Source: Alnus glutinosa | Taxonomy: Eukaryota > Streptophyta > Magnoliopsida > Fagales > Betulaceae | NCBI RefSeq assembly: GCF_958979055.1 | Contig: NC_084887.1 | Location: 33,582,620-33,646,619 of the forward strand | Direction: 5' to 3' | DNA: 64,000 nucleotides | In this document: piece by piece, positions 61,856 through 64,000 of the stretch | How positions within the stretch are numbered: position 1 is the stretch's first letter | How the letters are laid out: every line of letters begins with the position of its first letter | Notes under the pieces: model-generated | The model's database searches: none | Seen by the model: only the letters and a program-made list of their open reading frames with translations | What the model was told of the DNA's origin: nothing | Made by a program: the position numbers and the translations under genes

Positions 61856-63228
61856 CGTTTTATGCTTTGGGTGTATGCGTTTTGGGTGTCTCTTTTCTAA
61901 TGCCAGTATATAAGGCTAAACGGTAAAAATAAGGCATGTTCGAATTTGTCAATTATCTGTAGTTTCCTTTAATCAATCAAATTTCTTAAAGAAAAATGAT
62001 TCATTTAAATATTTAATTTTTTTATCACTCTTGGCTATATGATAAGGTAGTTTTTCACCTTATTTTAGTTATTTTAAAGGAAAAAAACTCTAAAATTAGT
62101 GAATGATCCCCTTACTATATACTATATAGGGAAGGAGTGAAACTCTAAGTTGTATATTTAGATGGGGGAAGGATCTATCTCTTTCTTAAACTAGGATTGC
62201 ACTTGCCTTATATTTTCCCCCTAGCTGCCACGTGCACGACAGACAGCCTGCGTATCTTCCTCTCTCTTCCAGAACCTTCAAAGCTCAAACTCCAACTTCC
62301 TTCCCTTCTTCCTCGCACATCTTCAAGCTGCCACCTTTTTTCGCCACTACCCCTGACAAGTGCCTTCGCCCTTCACCCAGACTCACCCTTTGGCCTTCCG
62401 CCTTCGTCTTTCTCACCCTTCGTGACTTCATCTTTCTCTGTTTCTCTACATAAGACACAGATCATGGAGCGTTCAAAACTTCAAAAGCACGCCCATCAAC
62501 ACAAAGAAGAAAAAGAAGCAGACGGAAGGGCAAAAGATTACGCTTTCTCTTTGTGAAAGCCGACGGAAGGGCAAAAGCATTGTTTTGAACTTGGTCTTTG
62601 TCCATATCAAAAGCTGCCACCTTTTCTCCCCTTTCTCTGCCTTTCACTCCAAAGCCACTCACTGCAGAGCACCATAGCTGCACAAAGGCTGAACTTGAAA
62701 GTAGAAACCATTTCCCTAAGACTTGGTATTTTAGTCTCTTTTCTTTGTTCTTTTTACTTGGATTCTGGGTCCAAGTTTCTGTGTGTAACTTCAAAAAAAA
62801 AAAAATATATTGCGTTTTGCTTGCCATTTTACGTGCATCTTGAGATTTGGGTGCAATGGATATTCCTTACTTGTTTGTATTTCCATTTTTTTTTTCCGGC
62901 GATTTATGTCCATTCTGATTCGATTATGTGTGGTTCTTAAACTTTCTTAAGCAAAATGTCTGCTTTAATGCTTTCTTTTTTCCTTCTTTTGTTGCCTGGG
63001 GTTTTGGGAATCGTGATTTTTTATATTACATTTGATCTGGTTAAGGCCAACGTAGTTTATTTCTGTTATTCATGATGATGATGATGATGATATCTATGAT
63101 TAAGATTAGGAAACATTATTAATGTGTTTTATTTCCCCATCTCTTTATTAATACTATTTACGATTAGATTAATCAACCCAAATGATTTTCTATTCTAAGT
63201 TTTTTAAATTATGAGCATAAATTACCTC

Positions 63229-63266
<38 letters not shown>

Positions 63267-63643
63267 AAGGCGTGAAATATTCCAACTCTCTCTCAGCTAA
63301 GCTGGACATTCTCATTTTGTGAAGCCAAAACAAATAATCAGATATTGAAAATTCCAAAAGTTCCAGTCAATTTGTTGCGTAAATTAAAGCGTTAGGGAAA
63401 CTAAAGCTTGTATAAATTTGTAAATGACGATTGAAGAAGAAGCTTTTACCTCTGTTATTTTCTACTTGTATAAATTGATAGTAACAAGCCCGTATAATTT
63501 TTACTTCACAAACAACTGTTTATGCATAAATTACCCTCAAAATGTCCATTTTCTAGATGCATGAAGTGCTAAATCTGATACCCTTGGCTTTAGTTCACGT
63601 AATGGTTCAATTTGCTTAAACTTATTTTTGACTGATGCTGCAG
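61856..63643. other. intergenic, possible promoter and leader of the 63.6 kb gene
   Basis: The stretch 62200-62700 is C-rich on the plus strand, and its open frames on both strands are not convincing; it could be a leader exon. A (CT)n array is at about 63233-63262 and a (GAT)n run near 63075-63090. Confidence 0.35.
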
Positions 63644-64000
63644 GCACCTAAAATTTTTGTCCAAATGTGGAACCACATCTTGGAAAATGAATTAATCAAA
63701 TGCCGCGAATTTGCTATGGGGTTTGCAAACCAGATTGATAATACAATGGCTACTGTTTCCAGACTTACAGAGGAAGTTAAATCCAAAGACGCAAGAATTT
63801 TGGAAATGACGCAGATGAAGCATAAGTATAATGACACAATGGGTACTGTTTCCAGACTTACAAAGGAAGTTTTGGAAATGAAGCAGATGGAGCACAAGTA
63901 TAATGAGACAATGGCTACCGTTTCCAGACTTATAGAGGAAGTTAAATCCAAAGACGCAAGAATTTTGGAAATGACGCATAAGTATAATGAGAAAGTGGCT
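63644..64000 (+). CDS. repetitive coiled-coil protein, partial (runs off the window)
   Basis: An exon starts after GATGCTGCAG (63642-63643) and stays open to the window end: 119 codons beginning APKIFVQMWNHILENELIK. Three tandem units begin at 63743, 63836 and 63908 (TMATVSRLTEEVKSKDARI, TMGTVSRLTKEVLEMKQ, TMATVSRLIEEVKSKDARI), each ending in HKYNE/D. Hydrophobic spacing fits a coiled coil. The KYNET.ATVSRL..E wording resembles the coiled coil of plant XH/XS (FDM/IDN2-like, RNA-directed DNA methylation) proteins, but no XS or XH domain is inside the window, so this is tentative. The start codon is unknown; the first Met in the exon is at MWNHIL. Confidence 0.5.

Noticed and set aside
62197-62827. 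Overlapping open frames on both strands (119 and 121 codons)
   Set aside because: Low-complexity Ser/Pro/Leu-rich frames in C/T-rich DNA; they look like leader or promoter sequence, not proteins.

Overview
This 64 kb window is nuclear DNA from a flowering plant, most likely a woody eudicot (inference). The genes have plant-type spliced structures. The gaps are AT-rich and full of MITEs, LINE pieces and Copia relics. The encoded families include plant-specific ones: PCR/FW2.2-like, EAR-motif C2H2 factors and XH/XS-like coiled coils. Exon joins were worked out by eye from GT/AG sites and kept only where the reading frame held across every junction.

Layout from left to right. A two-exon gene for a small unknown protein lies at 920-1426 (-). 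A TIR element and a solo Copia-type LTR follow. A four-exon PLAC8/PCR gene is at 4238-5303 (-). The nine-exon gene for the mitochondrial processing peptidase beta subunit is at 8742-17207 (-), with a 2.4 kb LINE piece in its longest intron. Its 5' end faces the four-exon ribosomal protein eS19 gene (19153-21460, +). The roughly 1.9 kb between the two start codons holds a Mutator-type MITE, a Tourist-type MITE, telo-boxes and site II motifs. An eight-exon TPX2-family microtubule protein gene is at 23537-26713 (-), with two mitosis-specific (MSA-like) motifs upstream.

From 27 to 35 kb there is a graveyard of elements: two more MITE copies, a TRIM inside an RNase H relic, a decayed Copia pol piece and several hairpin elements. 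UDP-glucose 6-dehydrogenase is at 37065-38507 (+), a single coding exon behind a 5'UTR intron. A young Copia element with TA...TA ends lies inside an older LINE piece at 40-46 kb. An ELM2/SANT-type nuclear protein gene (48868-50859, +) and a C2H2 zinc-finger repressor gene (54652-56319, -) follow. An inverted broken copy of the 3' end of the zinc-finger gene is at about 59.2 kb. A well-supported 7SL (signal recognition particle) RNA gene is at 59879-60179 (+), with a plant Pol III USE/TATA promoter and an oligo-T terminator. The window ends in a repetitive coiled-coil gene (63644 onward, +), preceded by a relic of a similar coiled coil.

The genes are mostly unrelated housekeeping or regulatory genes: protein import into mitochondria, translation, protein targeting, spindle microtubules, cell-wall sugar supply and transcription. 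I see no operon-like cluster or defence-type system. The most notable signals are the 7SL gene, the nested non-TG..CA Copia element, the Mutator-type MITE family with GC-rich cores, the inverted zinc-finger relic, and the coiled-coil repeat that varies by one heptad.
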